From assembly GCF_036785885.1 (NCBI RefSeq), contig NC_092329.1:7750001-7814000 (forward strand): a stretch of DNA of 64,000 bases, written 5' to 3'. Shown here piece by piece: positions 1-13,009 of this stretch (positions are counted from its first letter, which is position 1; the number at the start of each line of letters is the position of its first letter). This stretch comes from Coffea arabica. Lineage: Eukaryota; Streptophyta; Magnoliopsida; Gentianales; Rubiaceae. The notes beneath the pieces were generated by a model. The model saw only the letters and a program-made list of their open reading frames with translations, was not told where the DNA came from and made no database searches. The position numbers and the translations under genes are program-made.

Positions 1-1443
1 AAATCTAACTTTTACACATATATCATGGATCCAATGATAAAGTCTCAATATATATAAGATTTAGTCTAACCATACAATACGAGTCGGGGCTAATATGATT
101 GCCATTAACAGTTGAGATCGACACAAATTAGTCCAAGCTCTCCTATCCTAACAATACAACTTTGATGCACTAACTTTTCATAATTGGCGTCTATATCTAG
201 ACTAGATTGCCTTGACTACAGTCAAGAGTCCGGGTTGATTCTCTTGAGTCTTAACCGATTTACGTGGGGTTTTCATCATTTTTGCCCTGCAAAAGTTAAT
301 TAAAAAAAAAAATTCCATTCCCACTCAAAACAGTGGTGAATTTTAGCGAACAAAAAGTACAAAAAAGGTGGAAGGATGAAGAGTATAGACCAAACATTAC
401 ATGTGGGTTATAATGATGCTTGACCCGTGGCTCTGCAAACCTAACTTGGAAAACACACTACGAACGCCCCCCGCCAAAAAAAAACAAAAAAAGGAAAATT
501 GAAGATTCCTCAAAAAGGCTACACTAGAGACTCATTCATCCTTAATCCATGGTTTAATTAAGGACTATTCATATGATCTTTGAGTTGATTAATTAATGCA
601 TCAGTTGTAACTGCCTCTCCTAAGATGAAGTATGAAACATTATTATAGTTTATGGAATCATATAAGCTGTCAATTTCCAAAGATTGAGCCTCGTCAGCTA
701 GATGGGAAAAAGATAATAATGTAATGGTTCATTGTCTTGTCCATGGACCACTCAAGCATTTCCTGCGATGAAACTTTGACACTGAAGACGGGAACCTAGC
801 CTTTGATTGTGCTCCATGATCATATTGATTTTTCCTGAAAATAAACTCCTACCTAATTATTCCAAACGACAAAATCTGCATGCTTTGGATTACTGGAAAA
901 CACACACTGTTCGTGTCTAATCCTCGTGCTAACTATGATTATCAATGATGAAATCTTGGCATTATCCAAACCACGTAAACAAATGCTATCATGTTTTTGA
1001 ATAAAAACCAACACCAACATTTCTTTCTTCCTTTCTTTCTTTCTTTTAATCTTTTCTCTTTAACATAGGAAAAGCAACTAGTGCTACCCTGTAAATTAAA
1101 TTACATGCATACACCAGGAGTAAAACGTAGAGCAGAATTTGTGACTGAAAATATGTCTCTTCTTTTGTTCTTTTAGCAGGGTAGGTGTAAGATCAGTAGA
1201 AAGAAGAACTTCTAATTCAATGTATTAGTATCGTCCACAACTAACAAGGACCAATTTCGAAGGAGATGGCGCTACATTACATGTCGGTTATGCAAACTAA
1301 ATTGAAACACACGCTACAAACCAGAAAAAAAAAAGAGAGAGACTTGTTGAAGGTTAATTCTATTTGTTTGATTATTTAATGTATCACTTGTAACTTCCTC
1401 TCCTAAAATATGTAGTAAAAAAATATTCCAGTCAATGAATCAT

Positions 1444-2366
1444 GGGATAATTTCAGAAACCTCCCCTGAGGTTTCTAACAATTTCACTAGATTTCCCTGA
1501 AGTTTACAAAATTACACAAACCTCCTCTGAGGTTAAGGTTTGATAACAAAATTAGTCTAATTAGAAAAAAGCAACATTAAAAAGGTATTTTAAGGAGAGA
1601 AATGAAACTTTTATTTCATAAATACCCCTTATGCATGTATATAAGTTGTATTAGTAAAAAAATAAAAATAATTAATACATGCATTTCACTACTCAAAAAG
1701 TTCATTTTTAATAAATTAAACAGCACAAATGAGAAACAAAACTACACTAATGATTACAGAAAAATTTTGCTATGATTCTTGTGATTTTAGACAGAAAATT
1801 TTTTAAAGTTTGCCTTTCTTTTCTTTCCATTCTCCTTTACTAATATTTAACGATTAAGTAATTAGACTACTAGTAGCTAATTAATGAAAATAACTGTTAA
1901 AAATTTCTTTAATGATGAATGATGACTTGTATTCAGAAAATAACATCAATTGATATACCTGACGAAGGAACGAGGGAAAAGAAAGGCAAAATTTGAAATA
2001 TTTTTCTGTTACAAGAATCATAGCAAATTTTTTTTGTGATCATTAGTGCACTTTTGTTGCTTAACTGTGTTGTCTAATTTATTAAATGTGAATTTTTTGA
2101 GTGGTGAAATATGTGTATTAATTGTTTCTAACTTTTAATTATTTTTATTCTTTTACTAATATAACTTATATATATGCATAAGGAGTATTTATGGAATAAA
2201 AGTTTCATCTATTTTCTTCAAATACTTTTTTAATGTTACTTTTTCTAATTGGACTAATTTTGTTATCAAAATCTTAACCTCAGGGGAGGTTTGTGTAATT
2301 TTATAAATTTTAGAGGAGGCTAGTGAAATTGTCAGAAACCTCAGGGGAGGTTTCTGAAATTATTCC
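1444..2366. mobile_element. Mutator-like fold-back element (long-TIR MITE), copy 1
   Basis: The element starts GGGATAATTTCAG and ends CTGAAATTATTCC. It is flanked by identical 9-bp direct repeats ATGAATCAT at 1435-1443 and 2367-2375. The two arms, about 1444-1826 and 1974-2366, are inverted copies of each other over almost their whole length, leaving an unpaired centre of roughly 150 bp. A 9-bp target duplication with very long inverted repeats is the Mutator/MULE pattern. There is no transposase frame, so it is non-autonomous. The upstream duplicate copy has an uninterrupted ATGGAATCATATAAGCTG near 653, which acts as an empty site and supports the boundaries. Confidence 0.85.
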
Positions 2367-2800
2367 ATGAATCATATATGCTGTCAATTACCAAAGATTG
2401 GATCGCAAAACTTAAAAAAGGCCAATGGTTCATAGTTCGTGAACCTTTGCAACATTTCCCGCAATCAAACTCTGACACTTAAGACGGAAACCCAGTCGTT
2501 GATTGTGTTCCATGATCATATTGAAAAATAACCATGATCATTTTGGAAAATAAACTCCTATCTAATCATCCAAAATCTGCACGGGCGGGATTGTTGGAAA
2601 AAGCAAAGCACACCATTAACGTCTGATCCTCGTGCTAACTATGATTATCAATGATGGAATGATGGCATTATCCAAACCACACAAACAAATGTTATTATAT
2701 TTTTTGAATAAAATCCATTCTTTTCTTTTCGTTACCTTTTTAGTTTCCCCTCTTAACATACTAACATAGTAAAAGCAAAGTAGTGCTAAATGTTACGCGT

Positions 2801-2820
2801 ATATATATATATATATATAC
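2801..2820. repeat. (TA)n microsatellite
   Basis: A run of about ten TA units lies inside the second copy of the tandem duplication. The corresponding stretch of the first copy lacks it. Confidence 0.8.
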
Positions 2821-3367
2821 TAAAATGTAGAGTACAATTCCAGACTATGTATGTCCTTGCAAGTGAATATTTTAGTTACAATGTATCACTATCGTCTAAC
2901 AGCTGACGGTGACCAATTTGAAAGCAGAAGGATCAGTTATTCGATGTCCCGATTTTAGCCATTTATTATGTTGATATTTGTTAGGAGAACCTAACACAAA
3001 TATTGATTCAATTGATAAGAATGAACTATCTTCTTACAAGAGATCGTGTATTCAAATATTGTTACTAATGTGAGAATTGTATTAATGAATGATCGATAAG
3101 AACTACTATAAGTAATTTATGATTTCGAGAACATGCCCTAATCTATAATAGTAATCCAAGTAGAAGACACCCCCAAATTTCTGGAGCAACCAAATTTTAA
3201 AACATCCAAATTTTTGGAGCAACCAAACTAAATAAAATTTGTTAGGAGGAGTGTGATCCGGTGATGGCATTGGTCCAGTGGACATTGGATTCTTGGGAGT
3301 TGTTTCGTTGAAGGAGTCTCGAAAAAGACGTGGAAAGGGAATAGAGAGCACTAAAAAATAAGTAGGG

Positions 3368-3372
3368 AAAAA
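3368..3372 (-). terminator. Pol III terminator of tRNA-Lys
   Basis: Five A on the + strand read as TTTTT on the minus strand, seven bases beyond the end of the tRNA. This is the expected RNA polymerase III stop signal. Confidence 0.75.
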
Positions 3373-3379
3373 TGAAGAA

Positions 3380-3452
3380 CGCCCACCGTGGGGCTCGAAC
3401 CCACGACCACAAGGTTAAGAGCCTTGCGCTCTACCAACTGAGCTAGACGGGC
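3380..3452 (-). tRNA. tRNA-Lys (anticodon CUU)
   Basis: The minus strand folds as a complete 73-nt cloverleaf with no intron. The acceptor stem is GCCCGTC paired with GGTGGGC (two G-U pairs) with discriminator G. The D arm holds the A box TAGCTCAGTTGG, the anticodon loop is CTCTTAA (CTT, reading AAG lysine), and the T arm carries the B box GGTTCGAGCCC. CCA is not encoded, as usual for nuclear tRNA genes. Upstream on the minus strand the DNA is AT-rich with TATA-like stretches, typical of plant tRNA promoters. No break or mismatch suggests a pseudogene. Confidence 0.97.
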
Positions 3453-4693
3453 ACTTTGACACGTTAATCATGTAATGAAATAAATTATAAAAAGAAGTCA
3501 TTTCAGATGTTTCTATTTCAGTGTTACTTTTTCAGAGTCTTTAATAACAAGAAATTGGGTTCTCTACGATTTCCATATCTACTTGTATGATGCAATGAGC
3601 ACTTCATCCTGTTTATTGTGAATTTGTCTAACCGGACATAATGTCCAAGTGTTATTAGTTTTTCAAATCATAAATCGGATTACCAATTGCACTAATTGCG
3701 GTTCAACTTAAAATTAGAGGTTCTGAGCACAAGTTCTCACCCCATCTTTTAGGGGAGCCCAGAAAAAAAGAAGAAGAAGAAGAGAAGTTACAATAATTGT
3801 TTGATTGGTCAGAATCCAGTGAGACGCCGCTTCTTGAGACTCCTTGAGCAGTAAATGGATAAATATGGTGTCTTGATAAGGTGAAATAAACAAAATAATG
3901 CAAATTAGTGATTTTAGGCTTGTGCTAATACTTGTGGTAGGATGTTTACTCTGTACTCCAGAGCAATTTAGAACTTGAATGTCTACCTTAGACCGTCGGT
4001 CCTCAAGAGTTCAATTGCTAGGCTCCTGGTTAACTTTCAATATAAAGAAAGAATCTACCAGTACTTTTTTGATGACTAATTTTAGAGGCAGCAAATTGGT
4101 TGCCTCCATGTGGTGAACGAATGATGGACTGGAGGCACCAAATCGGAAGTTTTTTAAAAATTTTTTTTGGTGGAATGATGGACTAGAGTCAATAGGGTTT
4201 CAGATTTGGAAGATGAATCTAGGAATTATGTAAACAATGCAGGAATCTAGAATTAAGGGACTTTGTAAAGGAAATATAAGATGCAGACAATGTATTTGGT
4301 CTCAACTCTCAGGATTTGCCCCATACACTTAATGTTGTCCCCTTTTCTTTTGAATTGGAGTAGCTATGTTCTAATTCATTTTTTATTGCGTTAAGTTAAT
4401 TTGAAGGGGCTAAATTCAGAGCTCCTCATCCCAAATTCATATATTTGATGCATTTATGACATGTACAATCAGACTTAAATTTATATAAAATGTAGCTGTA
4501 GAGTCAAGGAATACGAATTCACCCCCTTCCAAACCAATTATAATCACAAATTGTTGTTTTGATTTTCGTTTCTTGTATCTTTTCCTTCACAAATTAGTGC
4601 ATCTGATCTCTTGCAGCTTTTAGTTGATTTGGGACAAATGAGCTTCAAAGAATGAAGCATAGTGATTTGAATGGTGTGACAGTCATCCTACCA
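3453..4693. other. Intergenic spacer, no gene seen
   Basis: AT-rich DNA with a short (AAG)n run near 3772-3784. The open frames here are short, without family resemblance or splice context. I see no gene. Confidence 0.6.
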
Positions 4694-4701
4694 ATTAGTT
4701 G

Positions 4702-5020
4702 CAATGTTTTAAACTCGGACAGGAGAGTGAACCGAAAAATATTCTGATTTACGGTTCGACTTCGGTTCAAAGGTTTGAATAATTTTTTATTTACTTTAGT
4801 ATTAAAAATTTTAAATAAAGGTAAAATATTTATTTTAGAAAATAAATACTTAATAAAAATTGGTTGAACCTCCTGATTTTTATCGATTTTTACCAGTTCA
4901 ATTGGTTCTTGATCAGTTTAATTAATTTTTTGGTTTTTCAATTGAATCGGATTAGAAGCATGACCGGTTCGCAATTCAATCGGTCAAACCGATCGATCCG
5001 ATCTGACTTTCAAAACTTTG
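4702..5020. mobile_element. hAT-like MITE
   Basis: The 319-bp element starts CAATGTTTTAAACTC and ends GACTTTCAAAACTTTG, which are imperfect inverted repeats. It is flanked by perfect 8-bp direct repeats ATTAGTTG at 4694-4701 and 5021-5028. An 8-bp duplication is the hAT signature. The subterminal parts are rich in GGTT/AACC motifs (GACCGGTTCG, GGTTCGAC), as in the larger element at 13444-14249, so the two may be distant relatives. No coding capacity. Confidence 0.75.
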
Positions 5021-5764
5021 ATTAGTTGGAATTTAGCCCTAAACTCGTCCTGTTTCCATTTCGATTTAGTCTCGTTCTAGTTAGAGTTTTTCATTTTTTA
5101 AAACACATAACTGGATACATGACATGTGTTTCATTTATTAGAAAGGGTCATGATCACTTTTTTTTGACAAATCCTAATCGTTATTAATAGATGAAACACA
5201 TACGCGTCTCGCATCTGGTTGTATATTGTGAAAAAATAGAAAAGGAAGTAACCGGGGAAAAACCGAATTCCCAATTAGCTAACTAAAACCACAATCAAAT
5301 GGTAATTCAATGGCTATCACCTCCCATCCAAAAATGCAAGGATTTCTATTGAAGAAGGAAAGCAGTAAAGAGAAATCAATTTGAAGATATAGAAGGCTAC
5401 GAAAACAATAATGAAACACAACAACATGTAAACCACATCCAAATCCATTTGGTCACTTGAATTGTGCCTCCCTCCATTTCCGGAGCATCCCATGACAAAA
5501 CTAGAAAGTCCGAGCAGACTCTCCAATGTATTACTAGCACACAGTTCGTGTCAAGTACGATGTGGATGTTGGGCAGTTGGGGGTGCAGCTCTTGGGACAC
5601 GTCACCTAACCTTTTAAATATCTGTCAAATGGGAGAAAGAAATGAAAACAGAAATTCGGGAACATTAATCCTGTCCTCTGGTATCGAAAATCGTTTTGCA
5701 CGGAAACAGACAGAAACTCGACTCGCCCGGGTTTAAGACTCACCAATCACCATTTGCGGCTGAA

Positions 5765-8700
5765 ATGGCCACGGTGGTCAGTATGGGAAGTTTGTCTTCG
5801 CTGCTCTTGCCGAGTCGCCTCAGTCATAACAACTCACAAGATCGCTTTTTGCTGCTCAAAACTACTGCCAGTCGCTTCATCCCACAAACCATTAAAAATG
5901 CCTTCGCAGCTACGAGAATTCGAGCTTCTTCCACTCTTCTTGTGGAAACCAAGCCTGTAATCTCCTTTCTCCCTCTCTCTCCTTCTGGTTTTTCCTTTTA
6001 TAATGTCCTTGGTTGTTTTCCTTTGTCCGGGGCGGGTTACTTTTATTTATTTACTTTTCTTTTTTTTTGTGGGTTAACTTTTAGCAGGAATAAGTGGGAA
6101 AGGACAGGGATAGACAAGAGTGAGGATGGAACCTGAAAGTCATTGAGGAGCAATAAAACTTCTTAAACCAGTGGGCTATATCAAGAAAATAGTCATTTTC
6201 ATATGCAAAAAATGTTTGGGAGTTGCGACTCTGTAAAGTAAATAAATGAGCAAATATTAGACTGTTAGGCCCGTTGCAACAACTGATTAATTGACTTTCT
6301 TGATGATCAATGTATGCTAGTTAATTCTTGGCAATGAAATCAGATTGGTTTCTGAAGATAACTATATTTACTAATATATGCATTAATTTTGATTCATATA
6401 GGATACTATTCTGGATGAGAAGAAGTTGGACAGCTGCAAGAATACTTTAGCTTGTCCTATTTGCTATACCCCTCTGATTTACACTGCTGATTCAAGCTTC
6501 CCTGCGTAAGTATGATATCCATATCCATTCTTGCTTCTATTCTATATAAGAATGACGCTTTTGCTATTTTCTGTTTCCTTGTTAAAAATTATCATGATTG
6601 AATCCTTTTCTCTTTTTTTGTTGATCATATTAGGGACTCTGCGGCACGGCCCAATTTACGGTGCAGAACCTGCAGGAAGGCTTATTCTGGAAATGACACG
6701 CATCTTGACCTGACAATCACTAGTGGTAGCAAGGGGTATGGCGAAGCTATGCCAGCTTCTACTGAGCTTTTCAGGTATTGCACCAAAGACGATTGAACTG
6801 CACTATTCTAGGACGATGTATGACGTCCTTAGGCTATGTAGCTTACCTGTTTTCGTAATGCCATTCATAATGGGTATGGGCTGCTATTTTTGTATAGTAA
6901 CAGTTAAATGTCAAACTCTGTTGGTGACCAGTTTTTTCTAATGGGACCAAGTATTTCACTTTGTTAGGTGAACTTCGAAAAGCAAGGATCCAAATGAAAA
7001 TTCATTATGGAAACAACTACATGCAACCAATTCATTTAGATGCAATAGGTCAATGAAGATAGACAGTCTTTTGCTGTTGAGTTGGCAACAATAGCTTTGT
7101 TGCTTTTTTCTTTTGCAACGATTTAATATCCAAGTTTTGCTTCTTTTGAATGTAGTTTTGTAAAATAACATCTTCAAACATTAGGTAAATAGTTTGGTAC
7201 TGGGAAATAATGTTCTGTTGCATGATATAACACTAATGAAGAAACACAAATGAAGTTTGCAATTTGAGAGTGATCAAGTGATGATCATTACATATTGTGA
7301 GGATCTATGTTTCTTGAAACAGATTTCCTTTCGTGTCCTTTTTGTATGAGAGAGGATGGCGACAAAGTTTTTCTATATGGGGTGGTTTTCCAGGTCCAGA
7401 GAAAGAGGTAAATTTCAAGCTTGTCCATCATAGTTTATCTGCATTATTCAGGAAATCTTCTATGAGGCATCTTTAAGTTTTATGGCACAGTTGTTCGTTT
7501 TTTGTGAACTGCAACTGTTATTTATGATTAGTGCTGCATAGGAAGCATTGGGTCACAGGTAACTTTAATCTGAAAAAAAAAATCATGTTTCTATTATTCT
7601 AGATATTGTCGTTCTGTAAAAAACAGAGTAGATTCTTAAGGAATTAAGACAGCATAAGACCGAAGAGCTACTTAATCTTGAACATTATTGTTTCTTATAT
7701 ATACATAAAGTGAGCTGTAATATGTATTGTGTTCTGGGAACAGAGGTTGAGTTTATGTGTAATCAGGGCATACAAACTCTGATAATTTAAATCTTGTGGA
7801 CTTTTTGTAACTTGAAGTTGGCTACTAAGTGGAACATTTTGCTTATTGTCACAAACAATAGATATTGAGTGGCAATAGTGCTTTTCCTACTTTCTCCTGT
7901 ACAATAAATTTTTCTGTTGCCAGCTAAGCTCAACTGACTATGTAAAAACGGTGACTGCAGTTTGAATTGATCAAGGATTACCTTAACCCAGTCTTGGGTG
8001 GAACTATTGTTGATGCCAGCTGTGGAAGTGGGATGTTTTCCAGGCTTTTTGCCAAGAGTGGACTGTTTTCTCTTGTTGTTGCCTTGGACTTTTCAGAAGC
8101 CATGTTGCGGCAGTGTTCTGAATTTATTAACCAGGAGGAAAACTTTCCCAAAGAGTAAATTCCCCCCCCCCCCTCCCCAAAAAAAAAAACAAACAAAAAA
8201 ACATACCTATGGAATTCATTTCTCATAATGATTATGTGTCTTTTCTAATATAAATTTCTTTATTCAAGGAAAATAATCTTGGTCAGAGCAGATATCTCCA
8301 GGCTTCCATTTGCATCAGGTACTGTGGATGCTGTTCATGCTGGTGCTGCTTTGCATTGTTGGCCTTCACCATCAGTGGCTGTAAGCTGTTCCTAGACACC
8401 AATATTTTTTTTTTATGGAGAATCCTGTATTTTTGTTGAACTCCTTCCAACTTTCAAAAAGAACAAAAGAAAAGGCACAATTGGCACAACTTTATTTCCT
8501 TGCTTATATTTGTTCTCTCTCTCTCTCTGGGTGGAGAAAAGGGGACTGAAATTATATTCTAAATACACTTAGATATTATAAATTTTTCTACTTTTCTTTT
8601 AAAGATTGAAATTTATGGTGACAGGAAGATAATTGATGAGTTCAATGGTTGTTTGAGAGCTCAAAATACTTTTTTGTGCAAATAACATATACCTTTGTGA

Positions 8701-9740
8701 ACTGTTTTCCACGAGGTTTCATGTCTGGTTTTTCTTGATTTTATCTCAACTTATATACAACTCTGTGTTTATGTTGATTGTGGGCCTCAGTTGGTTATTT
8801 TGAAGTATTATCAATGAGATCCCAACTGTACCTCAGGCTCAGGTTGCAAATTTGTTTGGAACAATTTAAAGATGTTGTGTCTTGTGCACTGACTTTACAG
8901 GTTGCTGAAATAAGTCGAGTACTAAGACCTGGGGGAATGTTTGTTGCTACCACCTACATTTTAGATGGTCTATTCTCGTATATCCCATTAGTCAGGCCTC
9001 TTCGGCAGGTAGGTTTTTCTTAGATTGAAAAGGTCTTTTCGACCAACATATTAGCTACATTTCTTGGAAAGAATGACTTGGATTACCAATAGCAATGGAG
9101 GGAACAGGTGGAGAGAGGATTAGCTGGAAAAATCACAGATTGATGTTACAAAAGCACGCTGTCCTTTTTTCGTAGTAAAATAATTGAACATATTAAAAAA
9201 AAAAATTTCTTGCACTTTGTAATTGTCTGAGTGAAGTAAATTGATTGCGGAGATTTATCTAAGTAATTGATTTCTGTCATGGCATTCGGAACATACTCAG
9301 TATGCTGCAAAATTTTTTTGGCTCTATTTTTGCCCATCTAAGGGCTGGAAAATGTTTCAACTTGGTCACATAGAATGATTTTGGCCTCAAGCATCAAGGA
9401 TTCACTGCACAAGTGAAAAATCCAAAGCATATTTGAATTTGTGCAATGTGCATTGTCAATCCTGAAAGCTGTTTAGGTGTCAGGAATGTATGCTTTTAGC
9501 ACAGGCACAATCTTAATCTATCCTAAACAGGACTTTGAAGATCTTCATGTATGAAATGATTCATGTTTTTCCCTCTTTTTTTTTTTGTTGTTGTTGTAGA
9601 ACGTTGCACAGGTCTCTGGAAGTCACGTTTTCCTATCCAACAAGGAACTTGAAGATCTTTGCACAGCTTGTGGTCTTGTGGATGCTAAAGTCACTAGGAA
9701 TAGAATGTTTGTGATGATATGCGCCACGAAACCTAAATAA
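5765..9740 (+). CDS. Chloroplast SAM-dependent methyltransferase (At1g78140/At2g41040 type)
   Basis: Eight exons with GT-AG introns join in frame: 5765-5956, 6402-6505, 6634-6774, 7323-7407, 7961-8154, 8269-8380, 8901-9008, 9600-9740, giving 358 residues. The first 60 or so residues are rich in Ser, Arg and Leu with no acids, like a plastid transit peptide. A zinc-ribbon-like stretch (CPIC near residue 80, CRTC near 107) comes next. The family signature YERGWRQSF precedes the class I methyltransferase fold, where VDASCGSGMFSR is the SAM-binding motif I, VVALDFSEAML is motif II and RVLRPGG is the post-II motif. Arabidopsis relatives are found in plastoglobules; the substrate is unknown. The ATG at 5765 is the first that heads the transit-like sequence. 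The frame is open further upstream to 5696, but no conserved extension is seen. It converges on the transporter gene downstream. Confidence 0.93.
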
Positions 9741-10602
9741 GTCTGTCGCGGTTTCTTGCTGGCCATTGCTCAGAGATGGCTGAGCCATGACTGCGATTTC
9801 ACCTGGGCCTGGATTTATTGTCCTTGGGAATGCTACATAGTTCTGTGTCTAACAGGAATCTATTGACAGATGTCGGTTACCATTTCATTTTCCTTCTATT
9901 CTTTATAGCCATCCATGCATCTGGTAGGATTTTTATGTGGACCGTTCAAATAGCGAAATACATGTATAGTTCTTTTGCCAAGCTCTTGATTAATGAAGGC
10001 TTAAGATGTACTTCTTCTCAAAGCTAATGATTTCTCTTACCCTAATATGCTTGGGACAATCTGTTTAACAACGTTCGTTGATTTAAAAAGTCTTGGACAA
10101 AATCCAATAAACGGACGAGCATGCGTTATCACGAATTCCCCGCATATGTATCCTCTTGCTGAAACAAATCAATGATGGAATCCGATGCTCGCTCTTCTAC
10201 TTCATAATTTACAAGTATTTTGTTGCTTGAACTTGCTCTACTTCAATTGGATTCCTTCTGTTCCTACAAAAAGTTATAAATGAAAAGGGAATAATAGTAG
10301 TATCACGAAGCCAAGGGAAACCACGGAGCTGGCAATGATGTATCAGATATTCACAATTTGTTCTTTCCTTGCAAGCAAGAACTTGTGTATAGCCTTCAGC
10401 AGGTCGATTTAATTATATCTGCTCTGTTGTATCGCCCAGCCAAGGGAGATCTCTTCAGAAAATGGATATTCTGTTGGAGCTTCACCAAAAGCACATAAAG
10501 TTTATCTGCCTGATGGTAATTATACCGAATAAGATAAGATAATGAGGCGGCTAACTCTAGCAGCAAGTATTCATCTTAAAAGCAGCTTCTCCAGGTGTGT
10601 TC
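9741..10602. other. Convergent 3' spacer
   Basis: This stretch lies between the stop codons of two convergent genes and must hold both 3' UTRs and polyadenylation sites. No other gene, repeat or RNA is evident. Confidence 0.6.
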
Positions 10603-13009
10603 CTATTCACCGGAACTCGAAGCTTTAGATGGCCGGTAAATTGCTGTCTTTTCATCACTATCATCAAAATCAAATTCTTCTTCACCGCAGTCCATATCAA
10701 TAATGGTCCTATCATCAAGAAAATGTTCTTTGGGATCAGAGCTCTGAACCTGACCATATACTCCTCTTGGACGTGAGGTGTCCAATTCCATTAGTTGCAT
10801 TTCTGATTCAATCAGTGCTTGCATCTGAGCCCGCTCCCTATCTCTTGGGTAGGTTCTGTAGAGAAAAGAGTATATAAAGCAACATAGAGCCATTGGGATT
10901 CCAATGGCTGTATACAGTGCTTTAGCCAAAGATGTAGCATTCTCTCTATCCGTTGCAATCTGCAGAGAACCTTCAGGAACTGGTTTGAAGCCATAGACAT
11001 ACTGGGCCAATAATCCAACAACAGGCGGAGCAAATGATGACAATATAGACTCAAACGACCGATCCAATGCATAGATACTCGTTCGGGATTTCTCTGGAAC
11101 AATCTCTGCAAAAATTGGACTGTCCAGAAAATGTTATTATCATGCTAAATCTTCTTGTCCAAGTTAATCACAACCGTATGCATTAAATAAATAACGTTCA
11201 ATCCCTTTCTCACTTCCATCTAACCCAGAAGAGGGAACTATTTGGAGACAAGCAGCATCAAAACTTGTTAGTCAATCAAGAGCTTCTTTCTGAAACTTCA
11301 GTGTCAAACATGTTGTCAAAGGCAGATGATATTTTGGTTCCACTTTAAGCGACCAAATAATTTGAATAGAATCTAGAATCCTCATAACTAGGTCAATTCA
11401 TTGTGGTAAGAGAGGTAAGAAAGATCAATACCCAATGAATCCCAAAACACACACTCCATAAAGTAGGAAAAGGGTGCAGGCATGATTTTTGCAACCTAAC
11501 AAATCAGGTGAAAGCAATGTAAACCATGCAGATAAGCATATAATGCATGGATTTAGTGAACACAATAAGCCAAAAGCCAAAAAAAAAAATGGCAAAGCTT
11601 GGATAGCAGGTCTTTACTTGTTTGTGGCAGGAGCATTCCACGATATGCAAAACCCAGTGATGCTCAGGACTAAGGCATGTAGGAAGATTGTTGATGGGTT
11701 GTCAGGCAACCCCAACAAAAGAACGGCTGCAAGGGGAATTGCTGAAGCTGAGCTTGTTTGTGATAGGATTATCCTGCCAGAATTTGGAAGACGTCTAGAC
11801 AGCACATCGCCCATCATGCCTCCAAAGAGTCCTCCAAGTGAATTCGCTACCACAAATAAGCCCATGAGGAAGGCAGTTTTTGCATGAGAGAAGCCAGTGA
11901 GCTCAAGCCACATTGCTGCAAATGACAAAGCAGACCAAGGAAATGAACCGGTTACACCTTGAGCCACAATAATCTGGAAAGATTGGATACCTATAACATT
12001 TTTTGCTTCCTGAACTAAATCTTTCACTTCAGACATGAAGGGCTTTTTAGGGACTTTACTGACAGCTCTTGCACTCCCATCTGGAAAGTGAGGATCCCTG
12101 GCAAATAAGCGAACCAAAAGACCCACAACAACACTGATAAATGCAACGAGATGGAAAGAAATCCTCCAGCCAGGAATTCCTAATATCGTAATAGGAGCTA
12201 TCAGTAAAGAAAACAATCCGCCGAGGATGGATCCAACATTGCTGGTTAATTGCAGCCACCCAAAAGCTGTACCTCGGTGGCTATCATCAGTGGAGTCGGC
12301 CACAAGGGATTGAATAGCAGGTGCTACTATAGCAAGGCCAATTCCATTCAATGCTCTAGAAACTGCCACCTAACCACAAATATTTAAGAGAGTGCAATTG
12401 AGATAGGAGAAACAGAAGGAAACCCTTTTTAGTCTAATGTGTCTAGCTATTCAATATAATCCACTTCCCTAACCACTAAAATTTCACACGAGAGCATCAC
12501 AATTTTATACACGGCTAATTTCTATAAAGTTCCTTATTTGAAATTGATCGATCATCTATCCCAAATGAAGCCGAATTTTAGCTCAAAAGCAACGGATGGC
12601 TCACTTGGCGAAGGCATTCTCCGAGATAATATACCAGGATTTTGTTCTCAAACAGTAGAAACGAAATTAAGCACAAGGAATCGGAGAAATCAAGAAAAAG
12701 AGGGTTGAATTAAAAGGGGACCTCAAAGTAGGTAGAGGAGAAGGCAACGAGGAAAGTGGCGGCAGCCCAAAGAAATGCACCGTAGGCGATGACGTGGGCC
12801 CGATTATGGCGGACGGCGAGATAAGTAGCAAGTGGGTAGCAAAGAGATTGTACCATGGATCGAAAAAGGGTCAAAGCTCCGAGCCCGGTTGGGCCCGTGT
12901 GGAGAGCTTCCCCAACCTCTTTGTAAACTCCCGGTAACAGTGATTCATCTGCTCTTTCCATTATTCCAGCTAGGTTTACTAGTATTAAGGTCAAGGTTTC
13001 TGCCTTCAT
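10603..13009 (-). CDS. UNE2: Major facilitator superfamily transporter, UNE2-like
   Basis: Three exons on the minus strand, 13009-12722, 12369-11618 and 11119-10603, join in phase to 518 residues. The start MKAETLTLILVNLAGIMERA is the conserved N-terminus of this plant MFS group (At1g78130/UNE2 and kin). About twelve hydrophobic segments are visible, with the first half ending in a long cytoplasmic loop near residue 200. Conserved stretches include SRALNGIGLAIVAPAIQSLV, GGLFGGMMGDVLSRR and IYALDRSFES. The C-terminal tail of about 100 residues is acidic and probably cytoplasmic. Arabidopsis une2 was named for a failure of fertilisation; the cargo is not known. Its neighbour, the methyltransferase, is also its neighbour in Arabidopsis, which supports orthology. 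The symbol is by similarity and synteny recalled from memory. Confidence 0.93.

Larger units (their letters stand above)
390..2940. repeat. Tandem segmental duplication, two copies
   Basis: Copy 1 (about 390-1270) and copy 2 (about 1272-2940) are diverged direct repeats of non-coding DNA. Shared landmarks in the same order include ACATTACATGT near 397 and 1275, a block around CTGTCAATT at 668 and 2382, CCATGATCATATTGA at about 812 and 2510, and CTCGTGCTAACTATGATTAT at 925 and 2627. Copy 2 is longer because a Mutator-like element sits inside it. No coding sequence is visible in either copy. Confidence 0.8.

Noticed and set aside
11489-11887. 132-codon plus-strand frame inside the transporter gene
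   Set aside because: It is antisense to exon 2 and the intron of a well-supported MFS gene, with no independent evidence.
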